Of a stretch of 64,000 nt of DNA, positions 1-10,521 are shown piece by piece. Made by a program: the position numbers and the translations under genes. The notes under the pieces are model-generated. The model did no database searches. It saw nothing but the letters and a program-made list of their open reading frames with translations, and was not told the DNA's origin. Source of the stretch: Eustoma russellianum. Taxonomy: Eukaryota; Streptophyta; Magnoliopsida; Gentianales; Gentianaceae. The first letter of the stretch is position 1; each line of letters starts with the position of its first letter. Location of the stretch: contig AP025069.1 of the NCBI GenBank assembly GCA_036186865.1, positions 14,151,096 to 14,215,095 on the forward strand, given 5' to 3'.

Positions 1-2
1 AC

Positions 3-295
3 TTCTCGAAGCGCAGGATCATCACACCTTCTTTCAGGCTCAACAGGTTGAGGAGTGGGTGGTTTCAAGCTTGGATAAGTCGCGGCAGTGTTGCAACGGG
101 CAAAGTGAATGGAGATACAGATTTCGCACAGCAGTTCATTGCATATGGTTTTGGAGGAATCAGTATATGCATGGCAATGTCACATACCTTCCCCCGCCGG
201 TGGCTGTGGTTAGCGAGATTGCGCGTCGAGCATATAACATCGAATGTGCCGTTGATAGTACCACAAGGAATGTAAGGCTTACTGAAGTAGATTGA
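3..295 (+). pseudogene. LINE (non-LTR retrotransposon) C-terminal remnant
   Basis: An open frame enters from the left edge and ends at a TGA at 293-295. Its Trp/aromatic-rich stretch (a WFWRN motif followed by a PPP-V-VVSEIARRAYN helix) resembles the segment between the reverse transcriptase zinc-binding region and the RNase H domain of plant LINEs. About 65 bp after the stop there is an uninterrupted A tract at 363-378, as expected for a LINE 3' end. No complete RNase H domain follows, so the coding part is truncated or divergent. It could instead be the 3' end of an ordinary gene; LINE is the better fit. The family assignment is from memory of these motifs only. Confidence 0.45.
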
Positions 296-362
296 ATCAT
301 AGATAGACATGCTTTTATGTAAACGTTGAACTATTATTTATTCAATATATCGACCCTTTTCC

Positions 363-378
363 AAAAAAAAAAAAAAAA
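363..378 (+). repeat. Poly(A) tract, probable LINE 3' tail
   Basis: Sixteen A residues in a row follow the remnant ORF directly, just before an assembly gap. Its position fits a target-primed reverse transcription tail. Confidence 0.5.
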
Positions 379-382
379 TTTG

Positions 383-392
383 NNNNNNNNNN
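383..392. other. Assembly gap (10 N)
   Basis: Ten N characters. The round number suggests a placeholder of unknown true length, so features on the two sides may not be contiguous. Confidence 0.95.
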
Positions 393-1060
393 CTTATTGG
401 AGCAAACTTTCTATCTTTTAAGATGTGGTATTGTTTGTCTGTCGCTCACGTTTTCGAGACCTTAACGATAGCTTTTGTTGTTGTTGTGATATACTTGATA
501 TGTGTTAGTTGTGTTCAAAAAGAACTTTGTCATCTTCTACTTTAAACTACTGTGAGTGCATTTTATAGTTGCGGTAGGAATATGGTTTCAGTGTGATTGA
601 GATTCGTAACCCTGGGACGCGTGTTTTTTTTGTCATCCAACCTTCCTACACTAAGACAACTTGTGTGTTTCATAAGGATAAAGCATTTGGATAGTCTGGA
701 CTGAATTCTAAAAGAGCTTGAACTCTTGAAAGTGGTAGTAACTTGTTTTGCCGTCGTGGTAGTTGAAGTTTTTATGTTTCCATTTTTAACACTCTTCTTT
801 GATTTTGTAATATGATGGAATAAAACAAAATGACTTGCTAAATTGGTTCCATTTCTTATATTGCGAAGTAGCAGTTGATTGACGCAACTTGACGTAATTT
901 TAACACATGAGTATGTTTTTCACACATAAGTATGGTTGTGTATATCCGATCCTCTTGTACCTGTCATAGATAGGAGTTTCTAAGTAATGTTGTCGTTGTA
1001 TAGTTGAAGTTTTATAAAAACTTTCCGTCTTCTAAAAAGAATTCGCGAAAATGATGCTAC
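393..1060. other. Non-coding segment resembling VPS2 intron 2
   Basis: No ORF of note. The part from about 800 to 1000 is collinear with pieces of the VPS2 intron 2 found at about 34440-34520 and 35192-35262. Both contain a TATGATG-AATAAAACAAAATGACT block, a TTCTTATATT-GAAGTAG block, ACATGAGTA, and a CATCCGATCC ... TAATGTTGT-GTTGT block. The last block looks like the 3' end of a plant tRNA-derived SINE (GTTGTTGTTG tail). The segment may be a paralogous intron fragment or a shared dispersed repeat. It ends at the TSD of the first copia element. Confidence 0.4.
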
Positions 1061-1299
1061 TGTTATAAAATTAAACAATACTATAAAGAGAACAACAAGA
1101 AGATTGTATGATATGTGTACTTCAAAGGTGTGTCAATTTATACAAGAAGGTGTCCTATTTATAGGGTGTGAAAATTGTAACATCTTCTCAAAGTTAATAC
1201 CCACTACCACTATGATCCTTAGTGGGTGTTAATATTCTTAGTGGGTGTTAATGTTTGGACATCCACTAACCCCACTAACATACATAATGATACACAATA
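1061..1299 (-). repeat. 3' LTR of copia 1
   Basis: 239 bp, matching 6811-7049 with about ten substitutions. It contains two tandem copies of a CTTAGTGGGTGTTAAT block and a TCCTATTTATAGGG stretch that could serve as a TATA region. Confidence 0.92.
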
Positions 1300-1508
1300 C
1301 TCCCCTTGGATGTCCAAATTTTATAGAATATGCCTCGTTAAAACCTTGCCAAGAAAAACCCAGTGGGATAAAAATTTGATCGAGGGAAAAAGAGTACACA
1401 TTCATAAAATTGGTAAGTGTGATATATTGCCTCGTTAAAACCTTGCTAAGAACAACCCTGTGGGATAAAAACTTGGACGAAGGAAAAAGAGTACAGTATG
1501 TATAATAA

Positions 1509-2156
1509 TCACACTTCCCCTGATGCTGACAAAAGGTCTTTCAGTTGACGCATTCCAATGTTGTAGACCATCTTTCTAAATGTAGTTGCTGGTAGTGCTT
1601 TGGTGAACAAATCAACAAAATTCTTATTTGATTGTATCTGCTGGATATTAATGTCGCCATTCTTCTCAAGATCATGAGTGTAGAAAATTTTTGGTGATAT
1701 ATGCTTCGTTCTTTCTCCTTTGATGTAGCCATTCTTAATTTGAGCGATACATGCAGCATTATCTTCAAACAATATCGTCGGAGTCTTTCTTAGTGAAGAT
1801 AATCCACATGATTCTTGAATATGTTGAATCATCGACCTTAACCAAACACATTCACGACTTGCTTCATGCAATGCTAAGATCTCAGAATGGTTGGAAGATG
1901 TGGATGTTAATGTCTGCTTCACTGATCTCCATGATATAGCTGTACCTCCACAAGTAAAAACATATCCATTCTGTGATCTTCCCTTATGAGGGTCAGATAA
2001 ATAGCCAGCATCAGCATATCCCAACAACTGTGACTCAGAATTCTTTGAATAGAATAGACCCATATCCATTGTTCCCCGAAGATAGCGTAAAATATGCTTG
2101 ACACCATTCCAGTATCTTCGTGTTGGTGTAGAGCTATATCTCGCCAATAAATTCAC
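1509..2156 (-). pseudogene. Copia 1 pol: RNase H domain
   Basis: The protein starts at the NLLARYSS segment that follows the RT domain in copia elements. It continues with GYADAGY (RNase H first acidic residue region), a TSSSNHSEILAL segment corresponding to the usual SSAEAEY region, and the C-terminal FTKALP motif. It lies in the same frame as the RT piece and is separated from it by a single in-frame TGA at 2157-2159. Function in the intact element is degradation of the RNA strand during cDNA synthesis. It ends about 200 bp before the 3' LTR, as expected. Confidence 0.85.
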
Positions 2157-3288
2157 TCAAAATGCTATATCTGGTCTCGAGCAATTTGCAAGATACATTA
2201 AAGCACCAATAGCACTAAGATAAGGTACTTCTGGACCTAATAATTCCTCATTATCTTCTGGTGGTCGGAATGGATCTTTCTTTATATCTAATGACCGTAC
2301 AACCATAGGACTACTCAATGGGTGAGCTTTATCCATATAAAATCTCTTCAAGGTCTTCTCCGTGTACGCAGATTGATGAAGAAAGATTCCATTAGGCAAA
2401 TGCTCGATCTGCAGACCTAGACAAAATTGAGTTTTTCCGAGATCTTTCATCTCAAACTCTTTCATGAGATAATTAGCATTTTTGATAAGCTCTTCAGGAG
2501 TTCCAACAAGATTCAAATCATCAACGTATACAGCAATTATAGATAACCCATTTTCAGATATCTTGATAAATACACATGGACAAATTGGATTATTTACATA
2601 TCCTTCTTTAATGAGGTACTCACTAAGGCGATTATACCACATCCTGCCAGATTGTTTTAGTCCATATAAGGATCTCTGTAATTTAATTGAATATAATCCA
2701 TGTGTCTTTTGATCACATTTTGTAGGCAATTTTAATCCTTCAGGGATCTTCATATAAATATCATTATCTAAAAAACCATATAAGTATGCGGTAACCACAT
2801 CCATTAACCACATATCAAGATTTTTAGCAACTGTTAGGCTGATTAGATATCGTAATGTTATGACATCAATTACTGGAGAATATGTTTCATCATAATCAAG
2901 CCCAGGTCTTTGTGAAAAACCTTGCCCAACAAGATGGGCCTTGTATCGCACAATCTCATTTTTCTCATTGTTTTTTCGTACAAAAACCCATTTATATCCA
3001 ATAGGTTTTATCCCTTCAGGGGTTTGGACTACCGGTCCAAATACTTTGCGACTTTCTAATGATTTCAATTCTGCTTGGATTGCATCTTTCCACTTTGGCC
3101 AATCATTTCTTTGTCGACATTATTTAATGGATCTCGGTTCAGGATCCTCATTTACAATTTCACATGCAATACCATAAGCAAAAAACATGATCAATAATAA
3201 CCTTTTGTCTATCCCAATTTTCTCCTGAACTTACATTATTCAAAGAGATTTCTTCAAAATTTTGTTCACTTGCTTCTTCAGGAGCAAT
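2157..3288 (-). pseudogene. Copia 1 pol: reverse transcriptase
   Basis: An RVT_2 domain with KWVFVRK, the ARLVAQGFSQ-type segment (here AHLVGQGFSQRPGLDYDETYSPV), LYGLKQS, and an intact catalytic YVDD in the AVYVDDLNLVG context. From 3069 to 3288 the linker between integrase and RT is recognisable but needs a frame change near 3183 and crosses an in-frame TAA near 3120, so pol cannot be translated as one chain. The RT core itself is uninterrupted. Confidence 0.85.
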
Positions 3289-5031
3289 CTATTTATCAAT
3301 TTTAGACTGATCAGTTTCAATTTCTATAGCGCTTTCAGGTTGTGAACTTCTTTGCTCTTCTGGAGAATTCTCTTCGGGAGCATTAACTTGTACCCTTCTC
3401 TTTCGAGGGTTTTTATCTTTTGCACCGACAGGGCGCCCACGTTTTAGACTTGCTTTTGGTATACCATTATCATGTCTTTCAGAGACACCAAGCCGAATTG
3501 GGGTATTCATCGCCAGAACGTGGGATTTTGTTATCTTTTGACTATCAGTAAATGCGTCAGGCAACTGATTTGCAACATTTTGTAAATGAATTATCCTTCT
3601 TACTTCTTGCTCGCATTGATTTGTTCGTGGGTCAAGATGAGAAAGTGAAGGAACGTTCCATTTAATTTCACGTCGTTCTTCAGGAAACGGTGCTTTATCT
3701 CTCCCTAACAGCGGGAAAAATTTCTCATCAAAATGACAATCAACATATCTTGCCTTAAACAAATCACCCGTCAGGGGCTCAACATATCTCACAATAGATG
3801 GAGAATCAAAACCCACATATATGCCTAGACGTCTTTGAGGACCCAGTTTTGTCCGTTGTGGTGGAGCAATCGGAACATAAATTGCACAACCAAAAATCTT
3901 TAAGTGTGAAATATCAGGCTGCTGGCCAGATACCATTTGCCATGGCGAATATGGTTGAAACGAACTGGGTCTAAGCCGTATTAATGCAGATGCATGCAAA
4001 ATTGCATGTCCCCAAGCTGTCATGGGTAAATTAGATCTTAAGAGCATAGGTCTAGCAATCAGTTGTAAACGTTTTATAAATGACTCTGCCAGACCATTTT
4101 GAGTATGCACATGTGCCACTGAATGCTCAACATCAATCCCAATCGACATGCAATAATCATTAAAAACTTGGGAAGTAAATTCACCAGCATTATCAAGACG
4201 AATAGATTTAATTGGATAATCCGTAAATTGTGCTCTTAAGCGTATAATCTGAGCAAGAAGCTTGGCAAATGCTACTGTTCTTGTCGAAAGCAAACTCACA
4301 TGAGACCATCGTGAAGAGGCATCCAATAAGAACATAAAATATCGAAATGGTCCACAAGGGAGATCAATAGGTCCACAAATATCTCCTTGTATTCTTTGTA
4401 AAAATATAGGAGATTCAACATGAATCTTCATTGGGGATGGCCTCTTGATTAATTTCCCTTGTGAACAAGCAATACACACACAATCACGAGGTAAAAGAAT
4501 CTTCTGGTTCTTTAAAGGATGTCCATGTGAGTTTTGTACAATTCTACGCATCATTACTGATCCCGGATGGCCAAGTCGATCATGCCATAACATGAATAAT
4601 GCTGAATTATTGAACTTCTGGTTCATCACAATATTAGATTCTACTGAATGTATAGTCGCATAATACAATCCTGATGAGAGAATTGGGAGTTGTTCTTTTA
4701 CAAGCTTCTGGCCTGATTCTTCATATGTAATACATAAAAATTCCATATTCCCTTTATTCATGGTTTCAATATGAAAACCATTAAGACGTATGTCTTTGAA
4801 ACTCAACAAGTTTCGTTTCGACATGGTAGAAAATAATGTCATATTTATCAATATAGGTGTACCACCCGGTAGTATAATAGTTGCTCTTCCAGAGCCCTCA
4901 ATCAATGATGTAGTACCCGAAATTGTACTAATATTTGCTTTTGTCAATTGCAATGTCGAAAAATATTTTTGATCACGAAGAATTGTGTGTGTCGTTCGAC
5001 TGTCAACTAGATAGATGTCCCCACCATTCAT
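3289..5031 (-). pseudogene. Copia 1 pol: protease fragment and integrase
   Basis: The N-terminus carries the aspartic protease site in the form VDSRTTHTIL, so the usual DSG/DSA triad is altered. A GAG-pre-integrase zinc-binding region (LWHDRLGHPG ... CVCIACSQGK; H-H-C-C) follows. The integrase core has its acidic residues in GDICGP, RLDNAGEF and QNGLAES contexts. The C-terminal tail is basic (RKRRV). It ends at an in-frame TAA at 3289. Start taken at the first Met before the protease motif. About 210 bp of AT-rich sequence separates it from gag. Confidence 0.85.
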
Positions 5032-5243
5032 CTTGAATATTTGTCTAGCATAACATATATAATGTTCATAATCAAATTTAATTCCAAAGAATCAATACAT
5101 AAATGGAAATGTAAATGACAAATAAATTTTATTTATGCAAATATATAAGTTTAAATTGAAACAAACTTACATGCTAAGACGTCATAAACTAAATAAAAAC
5201 TTATCCAAAGTAAACACGACTAATAACTAGATATCCTACATGA

Positions 5244-6302
5244 TTATGCCTGACCATTGTTATTTGTAACATCATCCACAAACTGGAGTCCATTGCCATC
5301 CATACTAGGACCCATAAGGTAATATTCAAGATCTAAATCATCAAAATGATTGGGGATAGTGTCATCATTATCTGCTATGTTTCCAAGGTCTGTAAAATTA
5401 CTTCGTTTTTCCTTGCCTTTGTCCTTCTGGGATGCCTGATAAAGATCAACCAAATGCTTTGGTGTACGGCAAGTACGAGACCAATGTCTTTGAGATCCGC
5501 ATCGATAACATGTCTCATCGTGATGCTTAGCCTTTGCACCATCTTTTACAGCTTTCACATTTTCACCCGGCTTTTCATTATTTTCCCACTTCTGGTGGTA
5601 TGGTGCAAAGCTTCTACCACGACCACGACCTCTACCGCGACCACGACCACGGCCACGACCACGGACATGACCGCAACCTCTACCACGACCATTAAAAGTT
5701 GCATTCGCTTCAGGGAATAGTTTTGACCCGGTCGGGTGAGAAGTGTGGTTTTTCATTAACAGTTCATTATTTTGCTCAGCAACTAAGAGACATGAAATTA
5801 GCTGGGAATATTTTTCAAAATTTCGTTCCCTGTATTGCTGCTGCAGGAGCATGTTCGATGCATGAAAAGTAGTGAATGTTTTTTCTAACATGTCAGCATC
5901 AGTAACTTTATCTCCACACAACCTCATTTGGGAGACAATAGAAAACATAGCAGAGTTATACTCGTTGACTGTTTTATAATCTTGCAACCTCAGGTGCAAC
6001 CAGTCATATCGAGCCTTTGGAAGAATAACACTTTTGCAATGATCATATCGCTCCTCCAGATTTTTTCACAATTCACGAGGCCCTTTTACCCTAAGGTATT
6101 CGGATTTCACCCCGTCGTGAAGATGATGGCGAATGAATATCATGGCTTTAGCCTTATCTTGCTCACTAGCCACAACATCATCCTTAATTGTATGCCCAAG
6201 GTTCATAGCCATCAAGTGGATTTCAGCATCAAGAACCCATGCCATGTAATTTCTGCCAGAAATATCAAGGACAACAAATTCCAGTTTGGTGATGTTCGCC
6301 AT
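5244..6302 (-). pseudogene. Copia 1 gag
   Basis: A copia-type Gag (UBN2-like) starting MANITKLEFVVLDISGRNY. A single in-frame TGA at 6066-6068, where a Trp codon is likely, splits it; both halves are in the same frame. The C-terminal half has a long RG-dipeptide run, then a zinc knuckle CYRCGSQRHWSRTC (CX2CX4HX4C) that binds RNA during packaging. The protein would assemble the virus-like particle. The reverse-strand GC-rich RG run also creates spurious ORFs on the plus strand. Confidence 0.85.
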
Positions 6303-6810
6303 TGGTCTGATTTATACATAAACAAAATATATCAGAAAATGATATATTCACTCAAAACTACAGGTTTAAGTAAATATTGTATGCTTCAGGCATAAGAAAT
6401 AGATCATAGTAAATCATATCAATAAAATTTAATTAACTAGATAACGTCCTAAGGATACACCCAAAAAGTAAGATCAGAACAACTATACACATATGCATAC
6501 ATGAAAATATATAGGCCATCAAATGATTATTATTTACAATGCATGCTGCAGCAGTGGCCGAATGGCCACTGGCCTCCATGTTTGAAACTACATTCACAGC
6601 ACACATGCACAAACTATTTATCACATGAAAAATAAACACACACACAAATGGGTTGCTGCACACAAACCTACATGCACATACAGTAAACATTTTCACTCAT
6701 GTACCTCTCGCCAATATGCCATTTTGTTTTCCCGAGTTGCAAAACAAAAACAAAAACAATTCTTACCACGATGGATCTTCTATAGTAGGTAAAGCTTCGT
6801 GCTGATAACG
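6303..6810 (-). other. Copia 1 leader and primer-binding region
   Basis: About 500 bp of untranslated leader between the 5' LTR and gag, without a supported ORF. Right against the LTR the minus strand reads CGTTATCAGCACGA (6797-6810), the position of the primer-binding site. It is not the usual initiator-Met PBS used by the other elements in this window. Confidence 0.6.
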
Positions 6811-7049
6811 TGTTATAAAATTAAACAATAATATAAAGAGAACAACAAGAAGATTGTATGATATATGTTCTTCAAAGGTGTGTCAATTCATACAAGAAGG
6901 TGTCCTATTTATAGGGTATGAAAATTGTAACATCTTCTCAAAGTTAATACCCACTACCACCATGATCCTTAGTGGGTGTTAATGTCCTTAGTGGGTGTTA
7001 ATGTTTGGACATCCACTAACCCCACTAACATACATAATAATATACAATA
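6811..7049 (-). repeat. 5' LTR of copia 1
   Basis: 239 bp, the same length as the other LTR. It is followed immediately by the second copy of the GCTAC target duplication. Confidence 0.92.
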
Positions 7050-7054
7050 GCTAC

Positions 7055-7614
7055 GTTACCAATCTTTTTGATTTTTTTTGTTGCAACGTTCATTTCCGAA
7101 GCTTGAACTTGGTGTGTTTTGTCACTAACATTTATTACTTGAAGTAATTTATTAAAGGAAGAGTACGCTTGTGCAAAAGAAAAAGAAAAATTGTGATGCA
7201 CCATAAATTATTGACAAAAGACAAATGTACCATTTTAAGATATAATAGATGGATAATCCATCCTTTCCTACAAATTCAAATAACTCAAGTGTTTTTTTTT
7301 CAATTTAATTTTTTTTCTACCAAATGAATCAAAATATTGAGTTCACATACCTATCTAGTAAATTTATTTCTTGAAATAGGTGATCATATCAAACTAAAGA
7401 AAATATAACGTAACACACATCAACTTTTCAACCATCGTATTTTAGAGTTTTATATGTTGTAAATACGGAACATAAAACGAAGTAAAGATACATCTTGACA
7501 ACATAATTACATGTGACCATAAATACAGTGATCGAGTACATGTTATCACTGATGAATGACCAGACTATGTTAGAAGGCCTGGAGAGGGATATGTTTGCGT
7601 CTTGGAAGAAAAAG
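7055..7614. other. Intergenic segment without recognised features
   Basis: 560 bp of AT-rich DNA between two retrotransposons. No ORF with family resemblance and no RNA gene seen. Its last five bases, AAAAG, are the target duplication of the following gypsy element. Confidence 0.7.
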
Positions 7615-8799
7615 TGATGAGGTTCATAACCTTCATCTATGTCAAGAGAATGAGAATGCACATAATGTTACAAAAATGCAAGATTAAGGACCCTTAACAA
7701 GAAGTAAAACTAAAAAACTAATGCATGAAGTAGGGGTCTTCCTATTTAAACATGTACAAGATGAACCAAGGAAATTTATACATAGGGTTCACCTTATTGA
7801 ACCTATAACATGATTTATAAGAATTTTTAGAAACATTGTAAAATATCATTAAGATAGAATGTGTTTTTTATTTTACTTTTTAAATGTTTATATTGTATTA
7901 GTTTAAGCCCATCTCGGATTGTGAGTTTCTACAAGATCAGTTTTTGTAGAATTGACGTGCCTCTCCAACCATAAGGCCAAATTAGGATTTTCAAGATGCG
8001 TCGGAAAGCTTAAACAACGATCTACAACTTTCATGTTTTGTACTTTTCCAAAATCAGTCGTCTTGATAGCCAAAAGAAGTATGCAAGTGGAAGTACAGTT
8101 TCTACTGAATTCTGTGACATATCTTCAGTAATTTGGATGTATCTCCTCAATGGTTGGGCCAAATACAAAGAACTTTATATAGTTATTTTCTAAATTCAAT
8201 GGGCTACAATTCTCTAATATAGATCAAGGCCTAGTTTGGATTGGAAGATGTCCAAAAATCAGTCACAAACCAAAAAATATTTCAAGTTGAAGACAAATCC
8301 TTAAAATCTTCCATGAATAGTACTTGAGGGACCTACTTTGAAAATCATCATTCAAGACTTGTTATGGAGCCTACATGAAAGAAATAGTTTTTAGAAGTGT
8401 GTAGTCTTTTCAATCATCATTTCAATTTGTAAGATAGTTTGTTGTCTTGTGTTATTTTTGCCTATAAAAGGCATATAAGAGAAGCCTTGTAATCACACAC
8501 CTTCAATGAAAATTTCTTTTCAAGAGTAATTCTTGTATGTTTTCTTGGTTCATATTCAAAATCAAGGCTAGAATCTTTTAAGGCTTGAACATCCTTGTGA
8601 GAATTGTCCAATTCCGGGGAGGGAAACATCCAAGAGGGAGGTATCTTGCTTGGGTTATGTTGAACTCATTGGAGGACTTATGTTCAAAAGGTTTTCTTAT
8701 ACTTATTTGGAAGCAAGGTGAAGCTATCTTCATTGTGCCTAAACTATTTTTTGAGGAGAAGCTTTAGAGTTAAAGAAAGGTTCATTCTTACACGTATCA
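7615..8799 (+). repeat. 5' LTR of Gypsy A
   Basis: 1,185 bp, starting TGATGAGGT and ending CACGTATCA. Contains a TATA-like GCCTATAAAAGGC near 8460 and a downstream CTTCAATGAAAA stretch typical of a transcription start and R region. Confidence 0.9.
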
Positions 8800-8802
8800 A
8801 AG

Positions 8803-8814
8803 TGGTATCAGAGC
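8803..8814 (+). other. Primer-binding site of Gypsy A
   Basis: TGGTATCAGAGC, complementary to the 3' end of plant initiator tRNA-Met, three bases after the LTR end. It primes minus-strand DNA synthesis. Confidence 0.9.
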
Positions 8815-9067
8815 GAAGGTTTTTCTTTAACTCAACCTATCAATTACTTTGTGCAAATTTTTCTTATCTTTCGTTCTTCTCTTCATCTACCATTCAACCA
8901 TCTTCTTAGAAGGTTGAATTCTATTTGGTTTAGTGTTTTCTTCTTGTTTTGAATTGTATAATTCAGAAACAAAAAGAAACCAAAACAAAAACAGTTTATC
9001 AGTGTGTTTTCTACATCATTTTTTGTCTATCCAAAACAAAATGTCTTCCTGTTGTTTATCAAGTTTC

Positions 9068-10458
9068 TGTTGAGATATAAAATGTTTTGATGATGTAAAA
9101 AGGTGTTTTGAATAAGTTAAAAAGGAATGTAACACATGGAATTTGAAGCAAAGATGAGAAAAACACATTATATGATATAGATCTCTCACATAGATCGATC
9201 TATGTGACATCAGTCTCTCAAAAGGAGACTTTGATCGATCTATGTTAAGATTGTTCAAGGTTGAAAAGTTTCTGTCCAATATCGATCTCTCAAAACTGAG
9301 AACATCGATCGATTGATGTCACTTCAGTCTCTCCAAGAGAGACTTTGATCGATCAATGTCAGGCAGTCTCAAAACCAGAAAGTTTCTAGAGGACATCGAT
9401 CTCTCAGCCCAGGGACATCGATCGATCAATGTCACTTTAGTCTCTCCAAGGGAGACTTCGATCGATCGATTTAATGCAGGTTCAAAACTATAAACTCTCT
9501 GGAGGACATCGATCTCTCACCCCAGGTACTTCGATCGATCGATGCCCCCGAGAATTCAAATTTTTATGAACGTCGGAACAAAATCCAAGGGAGATTCATG
9601 GTGTTTTCTCTTTTCAATCTTGCTCACATTTTTTATGGACTTTACTCTAACCTCACACATGCTTGCTTGACTATTATATCCATGTCTAAGTTATTCTAGG
9701 GTGGCTTTTGAGGATCAAATCACTCCATAGGGTGGCTAAAGACTATTTCGACATTATCTTGATATCTGATGGAGTTGAAGTCATCGTGGAGGCTTCCAAA
9801 ACGTAGTGAACATCTCCTATAAATGGATGAAGCTCAGATGAGGCAAAAACACACTTTCACTATCATCAAACTTTATTATTCATTGTTGTATATATATCTC
9901 TCATATGTGTATACGTGCTTAAAGATTGTTAAGCTTTTCTTTATTCTTCATTGTTGTATACTGAGAGATAGTGAGTCTAACACAAGAGAAACCATAAATA
10001 TTTGATCTCTTGCTTATGTTTAGACTAGTGAGAAAGTGTGAACCCCACTACTTCTTTAAACCCACTGTGAGAAAGTTCTTGAAAGGAACTTTGTTGAAGT
10101 TGTGAGATAGCAAGAAGTTGTTCTTGATTAGATGTAGTTGCACAACAGTATTTTGTGCAAGAAGTTGTTGTTGTGGTTGCTTACACTAAGGTGTTAAGTG
10201 TAAGTATTGTTGTGGTTGTTCTTATTAGCTTTAATAAGAGGAGTAGTTGTTGAAAATCCACTTTGGCAACAAAGTAGTTGTGGAGTAGAATCATTTACGA
10301 TTCGAACCACTCTATATCCGGTGTACTTATTCATTATCTCTCATCTCCTATTCTTGCTTTGATTTTGAATTCCGTTTGAGTTGAGCCACACAAGAAAATT
10401 CTGTAAAATTTCCCAACACTCTATCACCCCCCCTCTATAGTGTGTTACAGACCAAACA
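9068..10458 (+). repeat. 5' LTR of Sirevirus B
   Basis: 1,391 bp, TGTTGAGA...ACCAAACA. Carries an array of CGATCGAT palindromes at about 9185-9545 and a TATAAAT-like sequence near 9815. Confidence 0.92.
9185..9545. repeat. CATCGATCGATCGATG-type palindrome array in Sirevirus B 5' LTR
   Basis: About nine variants of (T)CGATCGAT(C/T)(G/A)ATG, alternating with the half-motif ACATCGATCTCTCA and with AGTCTCTCCAAG-GAGACT inverted repeats. Spacing is about 40-60 bp. The same array recurs at 18045-18390 in the 3' LTR, a shorter one lies at 15347-15458, and a related array occurs in the gypsy element G. Confidence 0.85.
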
Positions 10459-10473
10459 ATTGGTATCAGAGTG
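10459..10473 (+). other. Primer-binding site of Sirevirus B
   Basis: ATTGGTATCAGAGTG directly after the LTR, complementary to initiator tRNA-Met except for the last bases. Confidence 0.85.
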
Positions 10474-10521
10474 TAACCTTGATTGCTTGGCCAATCTTTG
10501 CAAGTAGAAAGGTTAAAGATC

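Larger units (their letters stand above)
1061..7049 (-). mobile_element. Ty1/copia LTR retrotransposon (copia 1), decayed
   Basis: This is a full-length element on the minus strand. Two 239-bp LTRs (1061-1299 and 6811-7049) enclose gag-pol and are flanked by a perfect 5-bp duplication GCTAC (1056-1060 and 7050-7054). The domain order protease, integrase, RT, RNase H defines Ty1/copia. The PPT (AAGGGGAG on the minus strand) is at 1300-1307, beside the 3' LTR. The LTR runs TATTG...AACA rather than TG...CA. The LTRs differ at about 10 positions by eye (about 4%), so the insertion is moderately old. Coding is broken by in-frame stops near 6066, 3289, 3120 and 2157 and by a frameshift near 3183. 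Confidence 0.93.

Noticed and set aside
5346..5720. Plus-strand ORF of Thr/Ala repeats
   Set aside because: It is the antisense of the RG-dipeptide run of copia 1 gag.
8803..8814. tRNA gene at TGGTATCAGAGC sites
   Set aside because: Only the short primer-binding complement is present next to LTR ends; no cloverleaf could be built. No tRNA or rRNA gene was found in the window.
9185..9545. CRISPR-like array of CGATCGAT repeats
   Set aside because: Repeats are short, variable, palindromic and inside LTRs of a plant retrotransposon; there are no unique spacers of constant length.
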